From Bacteroidales bacterium (GTDB lineage Bacteria; Bacteroidota; Bacteroidia; Bacteroidales; UBA932), in the NCBI GenBank assembly GCA_015060445.1, contig SUYL01000048.1, positions 1 through 64,000 on the forward strand: 64,000 nucleotides of DNA, given 5' to 3'. Below the pieces are notes generated by a model. That model ran no database searches and had not been told where the DNA came from. It worked only from the letters and a program-made list of their open reading frames with translations. The position numbers were made by a program, and so were the translations under genes. Shown piece by piece: positions 34,489-44,109 of the stretch; within the stretch, counting starts at the first letter, position 1; each line of letters starts with the position of its first letter.

Positions 34489-35265
34489 ATGTCAACAATC
34501 CTTTTTAATGAGATAGTTTTTGGCCCCATAAAGAGCAGAAGATTGGGTAACTCTTTGGGTGTAAACCTGCTTCCAAAGTTTGGGAAGTGGTGCAGTTTTG
34601 ACTGCATATATTGTGAGTGTGGCTGGAACAAGGATGGTAAAAATGATACAACACTTCCTACAAAGGAGGAGGTGTATGAGGCTCTGGATTCAAAACTCCA
34701 TGCTTTGAGTGCGGTGGGGGTTGCGGTGGATACCATAACCTTTTCCGGGAATGGTGAGCCTACAATGCATCCGGCATTTCCCCAGATTATAGAGTTTACC
34801 CTGCAGTTGAGGGACAAACTGTATCCGTCGGCGAAGGTGTCTGTCCTTACAAATGCAACCCAGTTGGGAAAGGTGCAGGTGAGGGAGGCTCTTCAGAAGA
34901 TAGACAATCCTATCCTCAAGATAGATTCTCCAATTGAATGGATGGTGGATGCCATTAATATCCCAAATGAATCGTACTCATTGGAGAAGACTATAGGGAA
35001 CATAAAGTTGTTCAACCATAATTTCATACTCCAGACAATGTTTCTCAAGGGGGTGGAGAATGGTGTGGAGATTGATTGTACAAATGTGGAGCATGTGGAG
35101 AAATGGAGGGATCTGGTAAGGGAACTGGCTCCACGGGAGGTTATGATGTACACAATAGATAGGGAGACTCCCGCAAAGAATCTGCAGAAAGTTACCGTAG
35201 AGGAGATGGAGGCTATTGCGGCGCCATTGAAGGAAGAGGGTTTCAACATTCAAATAAGAGGTTAA
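34489..35265 (+). CDS. Radical SAM protein
   Basis: A 258-residue enzyme with the CxxxCxxC cluster motif in CSFDCIYCECGWN (about 38-50), then the SAM-binding TFSGNGEPTMHP. It resembles the YfkAB/MoaA-related group of small radical SAM proteins. The reaction is unknown. It is tightly packed between the amidohydrolase (1-bp gap) and dtd (1-bp gap), so these are co-expressed. Confidence 0.85.
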   Translation: MSTILFNEIVFGPIKSRRLGNSLGVNLLPKFGKWCSFDCIYCECGWNKDGKNDTTLPTKEEVYEALDSKLHALSAVGVAVDTITFSGNGEPTMHPAFPQIIEFTLQLRDKLYPSAKVSVLTNATQLGKVQVREALQKIDNPILKIDSPIEWMVDAINIPNESYSLEKTIGNIKLFNHNFILQTMFLKGVENGVEIDCTNVEHVEKWRDLVRELAPREVMMYTIDRETPAKNLQKVTVEEMEAIAAPLKEEGFNIQIRG

Positions 35266-35266
35266 G

Positions 35267-35740
35267 ATGAGAGTTGTTATACAGAGAGTGGTGGAGTCGG
35301 ATGTGGCAATTGCTCCACAGGAGGGGATGGAAAGGAGCGAGGTTATAGGGAAGATAGGCAAGGGGCTTATGGTTCTGGTGGGTATAGAGGCGGCAGATGA
35401 TGATACCGACATTGCGTGGATTTCCAAAAAGATAGTGAACCTCAGGGTGTTTGATGATGCCCAGGGGGTGATGAACCTGAGTATAAAGGATGCCGGCGGG
35501 GATATTCTCCTTATAAGCCAGTTTACTCTGCAGGCTGCAACAGCAAAAGGGAACAGACCATCCTACATTAAGGCTGCCCCTCCGGCAATTGCAATCCCTA
35601 TATACGAGAAGTTCATAAAGAGACTTGAGGAGGATTTGGGCAAAGGGATACAGACAGGAAAGTTTGGTGCAGACATGAAAGTAACCATTGTAAATGATGG
35701 TCCGGTAACAATTCTTATGGATTCAAAAAATAGGGAATGA
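35267..35740 (+). CDS. dtd: D-aminoacyl-tRNA deacylase
   Basis: A 157-residue proofreading enzyme that frees tRNAs wrongly charged with D-amino acids or glycine. It starts MRVVIQRV and has the two cross-subunit motifs SQFTLQA (residues about 84-90) and NDGPVTILMDS near the C-terminus. It is one base after the radical SAM gene and one base before deoC. Confidence 0.95.
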   Translation: MRVVIQRVVESDVAIAPQEGMERSEVIGKIGKGLMVLVGIEAADDDTDIAWISKKIVNLRVFDDAQGVMNLSIKDAGGDILLISQFTLQAATAKGNRPSYIKAAPPAIAIPIYEKFIKRLEEDLGKGIQTGKFGADMKVTIVNDGPVTILMDSKNRE

Positions 35741-35741
35741 C

Positions 35742-36566
35742 ATGATTGAGAGGATACTTAAAGGGGTGCATGACAATCTGGAGCATTGGAATACTCCCGA
35801 CAACCTTGCATTGTGTTTGGGTTGCATAGACCTTACTACCTTGAATACAACCGATACCATGGAGAGGATAGCATCGTTTGTGGGGAAGGTGAACGGATTT
35901 AAGGAGGCTTATCCGCAATATCCGCTCCCTGCTGCAATTTGTGTCTATTCCAAATGGGGAGGTGAAGTTAAGCACCTTCTTAAGGAGCCTGGAGTAAAGG
36001 TTGCAGTTGTGGCTGGAGGGTTCCCCCATTCTCAGACATTCCTGGATGTCAAACTGCTCGAATGCCGGATGGCTGTGGAGCAGGGGGCAGATGAGGTAGA
36101 TGTGGTATTCCCTTTGAACCTCTTTTTGAGCGGTGATCTTGAGGGGGCTGCTGAAGAGATTAGGGCCATTAAGGGGGCAATAGGTGATGCCCATCTTAAG
36201 GTTATTCTTGAGACCGGGGCGTTGGCAGATACAGAAAAAGTTGCACAGGCTGCAATGCTTGCAATGGAGGCCGGAGCCGATTTTATAAAGACATCTACCG
36301 GAAAACAGGAGCCCGGAGCAACCCCGGTAGCCGCAATAGTAATGTGCAATGCCATTAAGGAGTATTGGCTCAAGAGTGGCAGGAAGGTGGGATTCAAGCC
36401 CGCAGGAGGGATATCTTCTGTTAAGGATGCATTGTGCTATCTTGCAATTGTTGATACAATCCTTGGCAAAGAGTGGCTCAATCCGCAACTTTTCAGGATT
36501 GGGGCGAGCAGGCTTGCAAATAATCTGCTTTGTGCCCTTGAACAGAAAACAATAGGATATTATTAA
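35742..36566 (+). CDS. deoC: Deoxyribose-phosphate aldolase
   Basis: A 274-residue class I aldolase that splits 2-deoxyribose-5-phosphate into acetaldehyde and glyceraldehyde-3-phosphate during deoxynucleoside breakdown. The Schiff-base lysine is Lys183 in DFIKTSTGK; the helper Asp lies in DEVDVVFPL (about 120), and a second Lys lies in GFKPAGGIS. It is somewhat longer than the short-form DeoC, with a longer N-terminus, like E. coli DeoC. Confidence 0.95.
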   Translation: MIERILKGVHDNLEHWNTPDNLALCLGCIDLTTLNTTDTMERIASFVGKVNGFKEAYPQYPLPAAICVYSKWGGEVKHLLKEPGVKVAVVAGGFPHSQTFLDVKLLECRMAVEQGADEVDVVFPLNLFLSGDLEGAAEEIRAIKGAIGDAHLKVILETGALADTEKVAQAAMLAMEAGADFIKTSTGKQEPGATPVAAIVMCNAIKEYWLKSGRKVGFKPAGGISSVKDALCYLAIVDTILGKEWLNPQLFRIGASRLANNLLCALEQKTIGYY

Positions 36567-36579
36567 AAACTTTATTTAT

Positions 36580-37881
36580 ATGAACGTACTTGTACTTGGT
36601 TCGGGCGGACGCGAGCATGCAATTGCCTGGAAAGTAAAACAGAGTGAAAAATGTACAAACCTTTACTGCCTTCCGGGAAATCCCGGAACAGCCCAGATTG
36701 CAACAAATGTGAGTGGTGGGGTTAAGGATTTTGATGCAATAAAGAGATGTGTTCTGGAGAACGGAATAGACATAGTGATAGTGGGCCCTGAGGATCCGCT
36801 TGTATTTGGCCTTAAAGATATGTTTGCAGAAGATCCCCAGTTGAAGGATGTGCTTTTTGTGGGGCCAAGCAAAAAGGGTGCGCAACTGGAGGGAAGCAAG
36901 GATTTTGCCAAGGAGTTTATGACAAGGCACAATATCCCTACTGCTGCATACAGAAGTTTTACAAAGGAGACACTGGAAGAGGCAGATGCGTTCCTTGCAA
37001 CGCTTGAGGCTCCGTATGTGCTTAAGGCAGATGGTCTTGCAGCCGGAAAAGGTGTGCTTATCATTGATTCGTTGGAGGAGGCAAAGGCTGAACTGAGAAA
37101 TATGATGGGAGGCAAATTCGGTGCGGCAGGCAATACCGTAGTGATAGAGCAGTTCCTGAAGGGAATAGAGGTTTCGGTGTTTGTACTTACATCCGGAAAA
37201 GATTACCTTATCCTCCCTGAGGCCAAGGATTACAAGAGGATTGGCGAGGGAGACAAAGGTCTGAATACAGGAGGTATGGGTGCGGTTTCTCCGGTGGTAT
37301 TTGCCGATGCCCAGTTTATGCAGAAAGTTGAGGAGAGGATAATAAAGCCTACCGTTGAGGGTTTCAGAAAAGATGATATAGATTATAAAGGATTCATTTT
37401 CATTGGCCTTATGAACTGTGGCGGCGACCCTTATGTGATTGAGTACAATGTGCGTATGGGAGACCCTGAGACAGAGGCTGTAATGACCAGGATAGATTCA
37501 GACCTCCTTTCCCATCTTGTTGCCGCTGCCAAGGGAGACCTTAGCGGAGAGAAGATGGAGATTTCTAAAGATGGTGCACTCACAGTAGTGTGTGTGTCGG
37601 GGGGATATCCGGAAGAATATAAAAAAGGACTTGAGATGGGTGGAAGCAGATATCTTTATGAGAATGCTCCCGACAGCAAGATAAAGGTATTCCATTCGGG
37701 AACTGCCATGAAGGATGGAAAACTGGTTACAAACGGTGGCCGTGTACTTGCAGTTACCGTTAATGGAAACGGCATTGAGGCTCAGAGATCTGAAATATAT
37801 GCTGAGATAGAGAAGATAGGGTATGAAGGAAAATATTTCAGAAGGGATGTAGGATTGGATCTTCTTAATTATAAAGGTTAG
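36580..37881 (+). CDS. purD: Phosphoribosylamine-glycine ligase
   Basis: A 433-residue ATP-grasp enzyme, step 2 of purine synthesis. It has VLVLGSGGREHAIAWK at the N-terminus, the ATP-grasp LKADGLAAGKGV, the signature KGINTGG-like KGLNTGGMGAVSP and RMGDPETEAV at the metal site. It follows deoC by 13 bp. Other purine genes in the window (purM, purT) lie in separate units. Confidence 0.97.
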   Translation: MNVLVLGSGGREHAIAWKVKQSEKCTNLYCLPGNPGTAQIATNVSGGVKDFDAIKRCVLENGIDIVIVGPEDPLVFGLKDMFAEDPQLKDVLFVGPSKKGAQLEGSKDFAKEFMTRHNIPTAAYRSFTKETLEEADAFLATLEAPYVLKADGLAAGKGVLIIDSLEEAKAELRNMMGGKFGAAGNTVVIEQFLKGIEVSVFVLTSGKDYLILPEAKDYKRIGEGDKGLNTGGMGAVSPVVFADAQFMQKVEERIIKPTVEGFRKDDIDYKGFIFIGLMNCGGDPYVIEYNVRMGDPETEAVMTRIDSDLLSHLVAAAKGDLSGEKMEISKDGALTVVCVSGGYPEEYKKGLEMGGSRYLYENAPDSKIKVFHSGTAMKDGKLVTNGGRVLAVTVNGNGIEAQRSEIYAEIEKIGYEGKYFRRDVGLDLLNYKG

Positions 37882-37886
37882 CAGCG

Positions 37887-38843
37887 GTGCAGGGAAAGTA
37901 TTCATTATGGACAAAGGTACTTTCCTGTCTGCTGGCAGGGCTTGCAATTTCCTCCTACCTGATTCCCGCAGGGGAGATGGGGGAGGATTGGATTCCCCTT
38001 TTGAGCGGTTTTGTTGACCTCTCTGCAATAGGGGGGAATTTGTGGATAAGGGGTATTCTGGGGGCAGTATCCAATATCCTTATAGTTGTCAGCCTGCTGG
38101 TAATCAATAAAAAAAGTGTGAACAATGTCTTCAATCCGCGTTTTTCTGCCTCCTTTTTCCTTCTGATTCTGCTGCTGCATCCGGGAGCGGTTTATTTCTG
38201 TGGTCTGCATCCGGCAGTGCTGTTGTTCGTATGGGGTCAGTATTGCTTCATTATTGACCAGAAGTTCACTTCAATGTTCCTGCTCAGTTGCTCTGCATTG
38301 TTCTATGCCCCTCTTTTGTGGGTACTGCCTCTTGTTTGGGCAATAAGCATTATGGGTGTAGCCGATATTCCAAGGGTTGCTTTGAAGTCTTTGGGCGGAC
38401 TTGTGCTGCCAATGGTTTACCTGCTGTGCTTCAGGTATATGGCCTTTGGAGATGCCGGAGTGTTCATACAGGAGTACTTGGCACATGCAGCCGCGTACTC
38501 TTCTCCTTTCCATTCATTCAGATTTTCGTCGCTGTTCCTTTTGGCCTGTTTGTGCGCAGTCTCGGTTCACTCCATTTCTTATATGTTCTCCAGACTATAC
38601 AAAAACAGTATAATTACAGAACATATCCTGAAGATGGAATTTATGTGTTTTGTATTGGCTGTAATGCTGCTGGTGCTTTTTTGGGGCAATGGTTCCATGC
38701 CGTTGAACATGCTTGCCGCACTCCCTGCCGCACTTTTGTTTTCCCATTATTTTACAGGAAACATAAACGCCGCACCTGCCAGGGTAGAACTTATCCTCCT
38801 TTGCTGTGCGGCGGCAATATCCAGATTGTCGTATTTTATCTGA
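37887..38843 (+). CDS. Polytopic membrane protein, possibly DUF6427
   Basis: A 318-residue hydrophobic protein with about nine or ten predicted transmembrane helices and few charged residues. The start is GTG 37887, five bases after the purD stop; no in-frame ATG is near. I recognise no catalytic motif. Length, composition and position suggest a DUF6427-like Bacteroidetes membrane protein, but this is tentative. Its 3' end overlaps the convergent glutamine synthetase gene by 8 bp. Confidence 0.6.
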   Translation: MQGKYSLWTKVLSCLLAGLAISSYLIPAGEMGEDWIPLLSGFVDLSAIGGNLWIRGILGAVSNILIVVSLLVINKKSVNNVFNPRFSASFFLLILLLHPGAVYFCGLHPAVLLFVWGQYCFIIDQKFTSMFLLSCSALFYAPLLWVLPLVWAISIMGVADIPRVALKSLGGLVLPMVYLLCFRYMAFGDAGVFIQEYLAHAAAYSSPFHSFRFSSLFLLACLCAVSVHSISYMFSRLYKNSIITEHILKMEFMCFVLAVMLLVLFWGNGSMPLNMLAALPAALLFSHYFTGNINAAPARVELILLCCAAAISRLSYFI

Positions 38844-41034
38844 AGAACATCAGTTCCCTGTATTTTGGAAGTGGCCAAAGTTCGTCATCTATGTACATCT
38901 CCAGTTTGTCTGCTATTTCCCTGATTTTACCCATATAAGGCAGTACTGTTGAATTGTATGCCTCTGCCTTTGCCGGTACATCTTCAATCCTGTTTGCAAC
39001 CTTTCTGGCATCAACCATCTCTCCTACGAGGGTATGCAGCCTGTTTACATATCCGCTTATCTTATGGATAAGGTGCAGTTGAGTGCTACACATTGTCTGG
39101 TACTCGTCGGGGAAGAGGTCCTTTATACCCTTTACATTGTTTATGAGGGTGTTCTGGAAAGAGAATGCAGTAGGGATTACATGGTTGGTAACCATATCCC
39201 CCAGAACACGGGCCTCTATTTGCAGTTTCTTTACAAAAGTTTCGTTGAGTACCTCGTAACGGGCCTGAGCCTCTCTGGATGACATTACCCCTACAGTCTC
39301 AAACAATGCCAGTGTTTTTGGAGTGATGTACTCCTTGAAAGCGTCAGGGGCATTCTTTATCCCTTTCAGTCCCCTTCTCTCTGCCTCCATGTGCCACTCG
39401 GAACTGTAGCCGTTACCTTCAAATCTTATTGCCCTGGAGTCTGAAAGGTACTGGCGTATTACCTTCATCATGGCCTTGTCCTGAGCCATCCCCTTCTGCA
39501 TGTTGGCATCCACCTGTTCCTTGAATTTTACAAGTTGTTCAGCAACAATGGTGTTGAGCAGGAACATGGATGAGGCAACATTGCAGGAAGATCCCACAGC
39601 CCTGAACTCAAACCTGTTTCCGGTAAAAGCGAAAGGGGATGTGCGGTTACGGTCTGTGTTGTCTGCAAAGATTTCAGGTATCTGGTTTACAATATGCATC
39701 TTTGACCTTACTTTTACCTCTTTGTCAGATGAACTGGTAAGGTTTCTGTCTGAAAGTTTCTCTATTGATTCAACAAGTTTTGTGAGAGTTTCTCCAATAA
39801 AGATGCTCATTACGGCAGGTGGGGCCTCATGGCCTCCAAGCCTGTACATGTTGTTCAGAGAGGCAACGCTGCTCATCAGCAGATAATTGTGCTCATATAC
39901 CGCTTTCATTACTACAGAGAAGAAACTCAAAAACTGAAGGTTTGTCCTTGGAGTTTTTCCTGGAGAAAGGAGGTTTACCCCTGTGTTGGTAACCATGCTC
40001 CAGTTGCAGTGTTTTCCCGAACCGTTTACACCATCGAAAGGCTTTTCGTGGAATATTACTTTCAGTTTGTGCTTCTTGGCAATCTTTTTCATAATGATCA
40101 TCATCATCAGGTTCTGGTCTGATGAGATGTTGGCTTCCCCATATACAGGAGCAAACTCAAACTGGTTTGGAGCAACCTCGTTGTGTCTGGTCTTGAGGGT
40201 AACACCCAGTTTGTATGCTTCTGTTTCAAAGTCTTTCATGAATGCCATTACCCTGCTTGGGATTGCACCAAAATAGTGGTCCTCCAATTGCTGGTCTTTG
40301 GCTGCCGTGTGTCCCATGAGGGTGCGGTTGCATATCATAAGGTCGGGCCTTGCCATATAGAACGCTTCATCTACAATGAAGTATTCCTGCTCAATGCCCA
40401 GCATTACGTTAACTTTGGTTACATTCTTGTCAAACATCCTGCATATTCCCTGAGCAGCCTTGTCCAGGGCTGCTATGGATTTGAGGTGAGGGGTTTTCAG
40501 GTCGAGGGATTCACCGGTGTAGGCTACAAATACCGTAGGGATACAGAGTGTCTGGTCTATTATGAATGCAGGTGATGAAGGGTCCCATGCTGTATATCCG
40601 CGAGCCTCAAAGGTGTTCCTCAAGCCGCCGTTGGGAAAACTTGAAGCATCGGGCTCCTGCTGAATGAGGGTACTTCCCTTGAAGTTTTCAAATACGCCTC
40701 CTCCAACCATAGGGTCTGCAAATGATTCGTGCTTCTCTGCAGTTGCGTCGGTAAGGGGGTGGAACCAGTGGGTATAGTGTGTGGCCCCCATCTTTACAGC
40801 CCAGTTCTTCATCCCCTGTGCTATCTGGTCCGCTATGCTCCGTTCAATCTTTACACCCTCATTTATGGCACTTACAACAGCATTATATGCCTCTGATGAG
40901 AGATATTGCTGCATTTTTGGCATATCAAACACATTTGTGCCAAAATATTCGGATACCGGTCTCTGTTCTTCATAAAATCTTTGGGGCTTGTGGGTTGCAA
41001 ACTCCTCAAGTGCCCTGGTTCTGATATTTCCCAT
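38836..41034 (-). CDS. glnN: Glutamine synthetase type III
   Basis: A 732-residue GSIII, the large dodecameric form of ammonium-assimilating enzyme typical of Bacteroidetes. Motifs include GGGVFENFKGSTLIQQEPDASSFPNGG cut here to GSTLIQQEPDASSFPNGG, GIEQEYFIVDE, KTRHNEVAPNQFEFAPVYGE, EKPFDGVNGSGKHCNWSM and TSPFAFTGNRFEFRAVGSS. Start 41034 (MGNIRTRALEEF) is chosen; a longer frame to 41205 covers the promoter. The expected length of about 729 residues fits. Confidence 0.95.
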   Translation of the reverse strand: MGNIRTRALEEFATHKPQRFYEEQRPVSEYFGTNVFDMPKMQQYLSSEAYNAVVSAINEGVKIERSIADQIAQGMKNWAVKMGATHYTHWFHPLTDATAEKHESFADPMVGGGVFENFKGSTLIQQEPDASSFPNGGLRNTFEARGYTAWDPSSPAFIIDQTLCIPTVFVAYTGESLDLKTPHLKSIAALDKAAQGICRMFDKNVTKVNVMLGIEQEYFIVDEAFYMARPDLMICNRTLMGHTAAKDQQLEDHYFGAIPSRVMAFMKDFETEAYKLGVTLKTRHNEVAPNQFEFAPVYGEANISSDQNLMMMIIMKKIAKKHKLKVIFHEKPFDGVNGSGKHCNWSMVTNTGVNLLSPGKTPRTNLQFLSFFSVVMKAVYEHNYLLMSSVASLNNMYRLGGHEAPPAVMSIFIGETLTKLVESIEKLSDRNLTSSSDKEVKVRSKMHIVNQIPEIFADNTDRNRTSPFAFTGNRFEFRAVGSSCNVASSMFLLNTIVAEQLVKFKEQVDANMQKGMAQDKAMMKVIRQYLSDSRAIRFEGNGYSSEWHMEAERRGLKGIKNAPDAFKEYITPKTLALFETVGVMSSREAQARYEVLNETFVKKLQIEARVLGDMVTNHVIPTAFSFQNTLINNVKGIKDLFPDEYQTMCSTQLHLIHKISGYVNRLHTLVGEMVDARKVANRIEDVPAKAEAYNSTVLPYMGKIREIADKLEMYIDDELWPLPKYRELMFFR

Positions 41035-41068
41035 TGTGCAAGAGTGTTTTTTATATCTTAAATTTCTG

Positions 41069-41076
41069 CAAATATA
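41069..41076 (-). promoter_or_regulatory. -7 box of glnN
   Basis: The minus strand reads TATATTTG, an exact TAnnTTTG match 34 bp before the start codon at 41034. Confidence 0.5.
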
Positions 41077-41263
41077 TGTATATATGCCGTATATTATGCA
41101 TATATTTTTAAATTTTATTGGGTTTTTGGATGATTTTTTCTGAAAAATATCATTGTCGGGAAGAGAAATATGGAGATTGAGAGGTAATTTTTCTAAAAAA
41201 TACATTTTTTGTCTCTTTTGAATAATAAATTGGGAAAATGCACTTCAGTTCCCCTTTTTTTAC

Positions 41264-41271
41264 TAAGTTTG
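41264..41271 (+). promoter_or_regulatory. -7 box of dacB
   Basis: TAAGTTTG, an exact TAnnTTTG match, 29 bp before the ATG at 41301. Confidence 0.45.
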
Positions 41272-41300
41272 TAGAATTATTTAAAATTCTTTTATCTGAC

Positions 41301-42755
41301 ATGAAAAAGGTACTATTTTCTATCATTTTATTTTTAGGCTTTGTGGCTTATGGTTTTGCACAGGGTGGTGCCCAGAACTATATAAACAAGCATATTAAGA
41401 CAGATCCCAATTTCAAGAATGCTGTAATTGCCATCTTGGCTGTTGATGAGAAGGGCAATACTGTTGCAGAGTGGAATTCAAACATGCCTTTGCTTACAGC
41501 ATCAACAATGAAGACAATCTCTACCGGAGTTGGACTTCATGCTTTGGGTAAGGATTTCAAATATACCACAAAGGTTGCATATACAGGTGACATTAAGGAT
41601 GGGGTACTCAACGGTGACATTGTAATCATTGGTGGCGGTGACCCTACTTTGGGCTCTACAGATACGCTTGCTTATCCAATTGATTCAATCTTTGGCGTAT
41701 GGACCAAGGCTATAAAGGATCTTGGCATTACAAGAATTGAAGGAAACGTTGTTGTGGATGACAGTTATTTTGTTAGGGAGATGATGCCTGATTCATGGTC
41801 ATGGGGCAATTTTGGTGCATCTTACGGATGTTCTCCAAACGGTCTTTCATTCAATGACAATGAGCAGAAGTTCAAACTTGTACCTGGTGAAAATGTTGGT
41901 GACAAGGTGCGTGTGCAGGCCATTTATCCGCAGGTTCCCGGACTTGAAGTTGTAAATGAACTTGTTACAGGTGAGAAAGGGACCGGAAACAGAAGCGGTT
42001 ATTATGTGCAGGATATGGTAAGGGCAAGCCAGTATGTGGGCACTGTAGGTGTTGACAGAGGTGTGGTTTATGAAACAAACTCAAACCGTTTCCCTCATTT
42101 GAGTTGCGGTTTCCATTTTAGGGAATATCTTCTTGAGAACGGTATAGAGAGCCTTCCTGAGATAATTGATGCCAAATATTATGGATGTAAGGCGGAGAGA
42201 CATCCTATAGTTGAGACCTACTCACCTGAGTTGTGGGAGATTGTGAATGTTACAAACAGGGTAAGCCAGAACATGTATGCTGAGACTATCCTCAAAACCA
42301 TTGGCAAGGAACTTACAGGTGTGGGCAGTTATGACTCATCATTTGTGGCAATGAGAAGGGTTCTTGACCAGATGGGTGTTGACCGTACAGGATTTACACA
42401 GGAGGATGGAAGCGGACTTTCACGCCAGAATTATGTTTCTCCACGTTTCTTCTGCAATTATTTTGACAAGATGCAGGATACAGAGGTATTTGAGGAGTTC
42501 TTTGTTTCCCTTCCAATGCCGGGTGGCCCTGGTACATTGAGAAGTGTACTCAAGAATGCAGACCAGAAGATAAAGGACAGAGTGCATGCAAAAAGCGGTT
42601 CTTTGGCAAATGTAAGGTGTTATGCAGGTTACGTTCAGGGAAGCAAGAAATATGGCCTTGTGAGATTTGCAATCCTTACAAACAACTTTGCAGTGCCAAC
42701 TTCAACCATGATGCCTAAGATTGAGGGTTTCATGAAATCATTGGCAAACTGGTAG
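41301..42755 (+). CDS. dacB: D-alanyl-D-alanine carboxypeptidase/endopeptidase (PBP4, DacB)
   Basis: A 484-residue exported class C penicillin-binding protein. Signal peptide MKKVLFSIILFLGFVAYGFAQ. The active-site triad is intact: SxxK as Ser68-Thr-Met-Lys71, SxN in RVSQNMYAE, and KSG in HAKSGSLANVRCYAG. The large insertion between SxxK and SxN is as in PBP4. It trims or cuts cross-linked peptidoglycan in the periplasm. Start 41301 is chosen for the signal peptide; an in-frame ATG at 41238 precedes the promoter box. Confidence 0.94.
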   Translation: MKKVLFSIILFLGFVAYGFAQGGAQNYINKHIKTDPNFKNAVIAILAVDEKGNTVAEWNSNMPLLTASTMKTISTGVGLHALGKDFKYTTKVAYTGDIKDGVLNGDIVIIGGGDPTLGSTDTLAYPIDSIFGVWTKAIKDLGITRIEGNVVVDDSYFVREMMPDSWSWGNFGASYGCSPNGLSFNDNEQKFKLVPGENVGDKVRVQAIYPQVPGLEVVNELVTGEKGTGNRSGYYVQDMVRASQYVGTVGVDRGVVYETNSNRFPHLSCGFHFREYLLENGIESLPEIIDAKYYGCKAERHPIVETYSPELWEIVNVTNRVSQNMYAETILKTIGKELTGVGSYDSSFVAMRRVLDQMGVDRTGFTQEDGSGLSRQNYVSPRFFCNYFDKMQDTEVFEEFFVSLPMPGGPGTLRSVLKNADQKIKDRVHAKSGSLANVRCYAGYVQGSKKYGLVRFAILTNNFAVPTSTMMPKIEGFMKSLANW

Positions 42756-42810
42756 ACTTAAAATGACAGTTCTTAGTTTAAACAATAACACTAAACGGTA
42801 ATTATACATT

Positions 42811-44013
42811 ATGTTAACTCTTTCAAAAAAAGCGCAGGCAATGCCTGCTTCACCAATCAGAAAATTGGTTCCTTTTGCAGATGCAGCTAAAAAAAGAGGT
42901 GTAAAAGTTTATCACCTTAACATTGGCCAGCCAGACATTGAGTCTTCCCCACAAGCTTTGGCGGCTGTTAAAAATGCTGATCTTAAAGTTATTGAGTATT
43001 CAAACTCAGCAGGTAACCTTTCATACAGGGAGGGCCTTGTAAAATACTACGCAAGCGTAGGTATCAACATTGAGGTTGCTGACCTTATAGTTACCTCTTC
43101 AGGTACTGAGGCTGTACAGTTTGCTCTTGCAGTTACTTGTGATCCAGGTGATGAGGTTATCGTAATGGAGCCTTTCTATACAAACTACAACGCTTTTGCT
43201 GTACAGAACGACGTTACTTTGGTTCCTATCTCATGTGAGATTAAAGAGGGCTTCAAACTTCCTGCAATTGAGGAGTTTGAGAAACACATTACCCCTAAGA
43301 CCAAAGGTATCCTTATCTGTAACCCTGGTAACCCTACAGGTACCCTTTACACTAAAGAGGCTCTTATCCAGTTGGGCGAGATTGCAAAGAAACATGGCTT
43401 GTACATCTACTCAGATGAGGTTTACAGGGAGTTCTGCTATACAGAGGAGCCTCACTACTCTTGCATGCATATTCCTGGACTTGAGGAGAATGTTATCCTT
43501 TTGGATTCAGTTTCAAAGAGATACAGCCTTTGCGGTGTAAGAATTGGTGCTATAGTTTCAAAGAACAAAGAGGTTATGAAGGGCGTTATGAAATATGCTC
43601 AGGCACGTCTTTGCTCTCCATCTTACGGTCAGATTGCTGCTGAGGGTGCTCTTGCTACTCCTAAATCATACTTTGACGCTGTTAAGGCTGAGTATATTGA
43701 GAGAAGAAACGTATTGGTTAACGGTTTGAACCAGATCCCTGGTGTATTCTCACCAATGCCAATGGGTGCTTTCTATACAATTGCCGAGCTTCCGGTTGAT
43801 GACGCTGACAAATTTGCACAGTGGTTGCTTGAGGAGTTCTCATATGAGGGCCAGACCGTAATGGTTGCTCCTGCAGCAGGTTTCTACGGAACTAAAGGTA
43901 AAGGTACAAACCAGGTACGTATGGCTTATGTTCTAAAAGTTGAGGATCTTAAGAATGCTCTCAAATGTCTTGAGGAGGCCCTTAAGATTTATCCTGGCAG
44001 AACAAACAAGTAA
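42811..44013 (+). CDS. PLP-dependent aminotransferase class I/II
   Basis: A 400-residue fold type I aminotransferase resembling aspartate aminotransferase group I. It has YHLNIGQPDIESSP, the aromatic/Gly region SSGTEAVQFAL, CNPGNPTG, YSDEVYREF and the PLP lysine in DSVSKRYSLCGVRIG. The final Arg for the substrate carboxylate lies in NQVRMAYV. It likely transfers amino groups between aspartate or another amino acid and 2-oxoglutarate; the exact substrate is not certain. The terminator at 44036 follows. Confidence 0.9.
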   Translation: MLTLSKKAQAMPASPIRKLVPFADAAKKRGVKVYHLNIGQPDIESSPQALAAVKNADLKVIEYSNSAGNLSYREGLVKYYASVGINIEVADLIVTSSGTEAVQFALAVTCDPGDEVIVMEPFYTNYNAFAVQNDVTLVPISCEIKEGFKLPAIEEFEKHITPKTKGILICNPGNPTGTLYTKEALIQLGEIAKKHGLYIYSDEVYREFCYTEEPHYSCMHIPGLEENVILLDSVSKRYSLCGVRIGAIVSKNKEVMKGVMKYAQARLCSPSYGQIAAEGALATPKSYFDAVKAEYIERRNVLVNGLNQIPGVFSPMPMGAFYTIAELPVDDADKFAQWLLEEFSYEGQTVMVAPAAGFYGTKGKGTNQVRMAYVLKVEDLKNALKCLEEALKIYPGRTNK

Positions 44014-44035
44014 TGGTATACATTTTATAAAATGG

Positions 44036-44064
44036 GGCAGTTGCTTTTGCAACTGCCTTTTTTT
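44036..44064 (+). terminator. Rho-independent terminator after the aminotransferase
   Basis: GGCAGTTGC pairs exactly with GCAACTGCC around TTTT, followed by seven T. The loop and right arm contain the -33 box of the purM promoter. Confidence 0.92.
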
Positions 44065-44075
44065 ATATACCTTTG
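44046..44075 (+). promoter_or_regulatory. Promoter of purM
   Basis: TTTG (44046-44049), an 18-bp spacer and TACCTTTG (44068-44075). It ends 34 bp before purM and overlaps the preceding terminator. Confidence 0.65.
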
Positions 44076-44109
44076 TAAGATAGATAGAAAAATTTTTACA
44101 ACTATAGTT

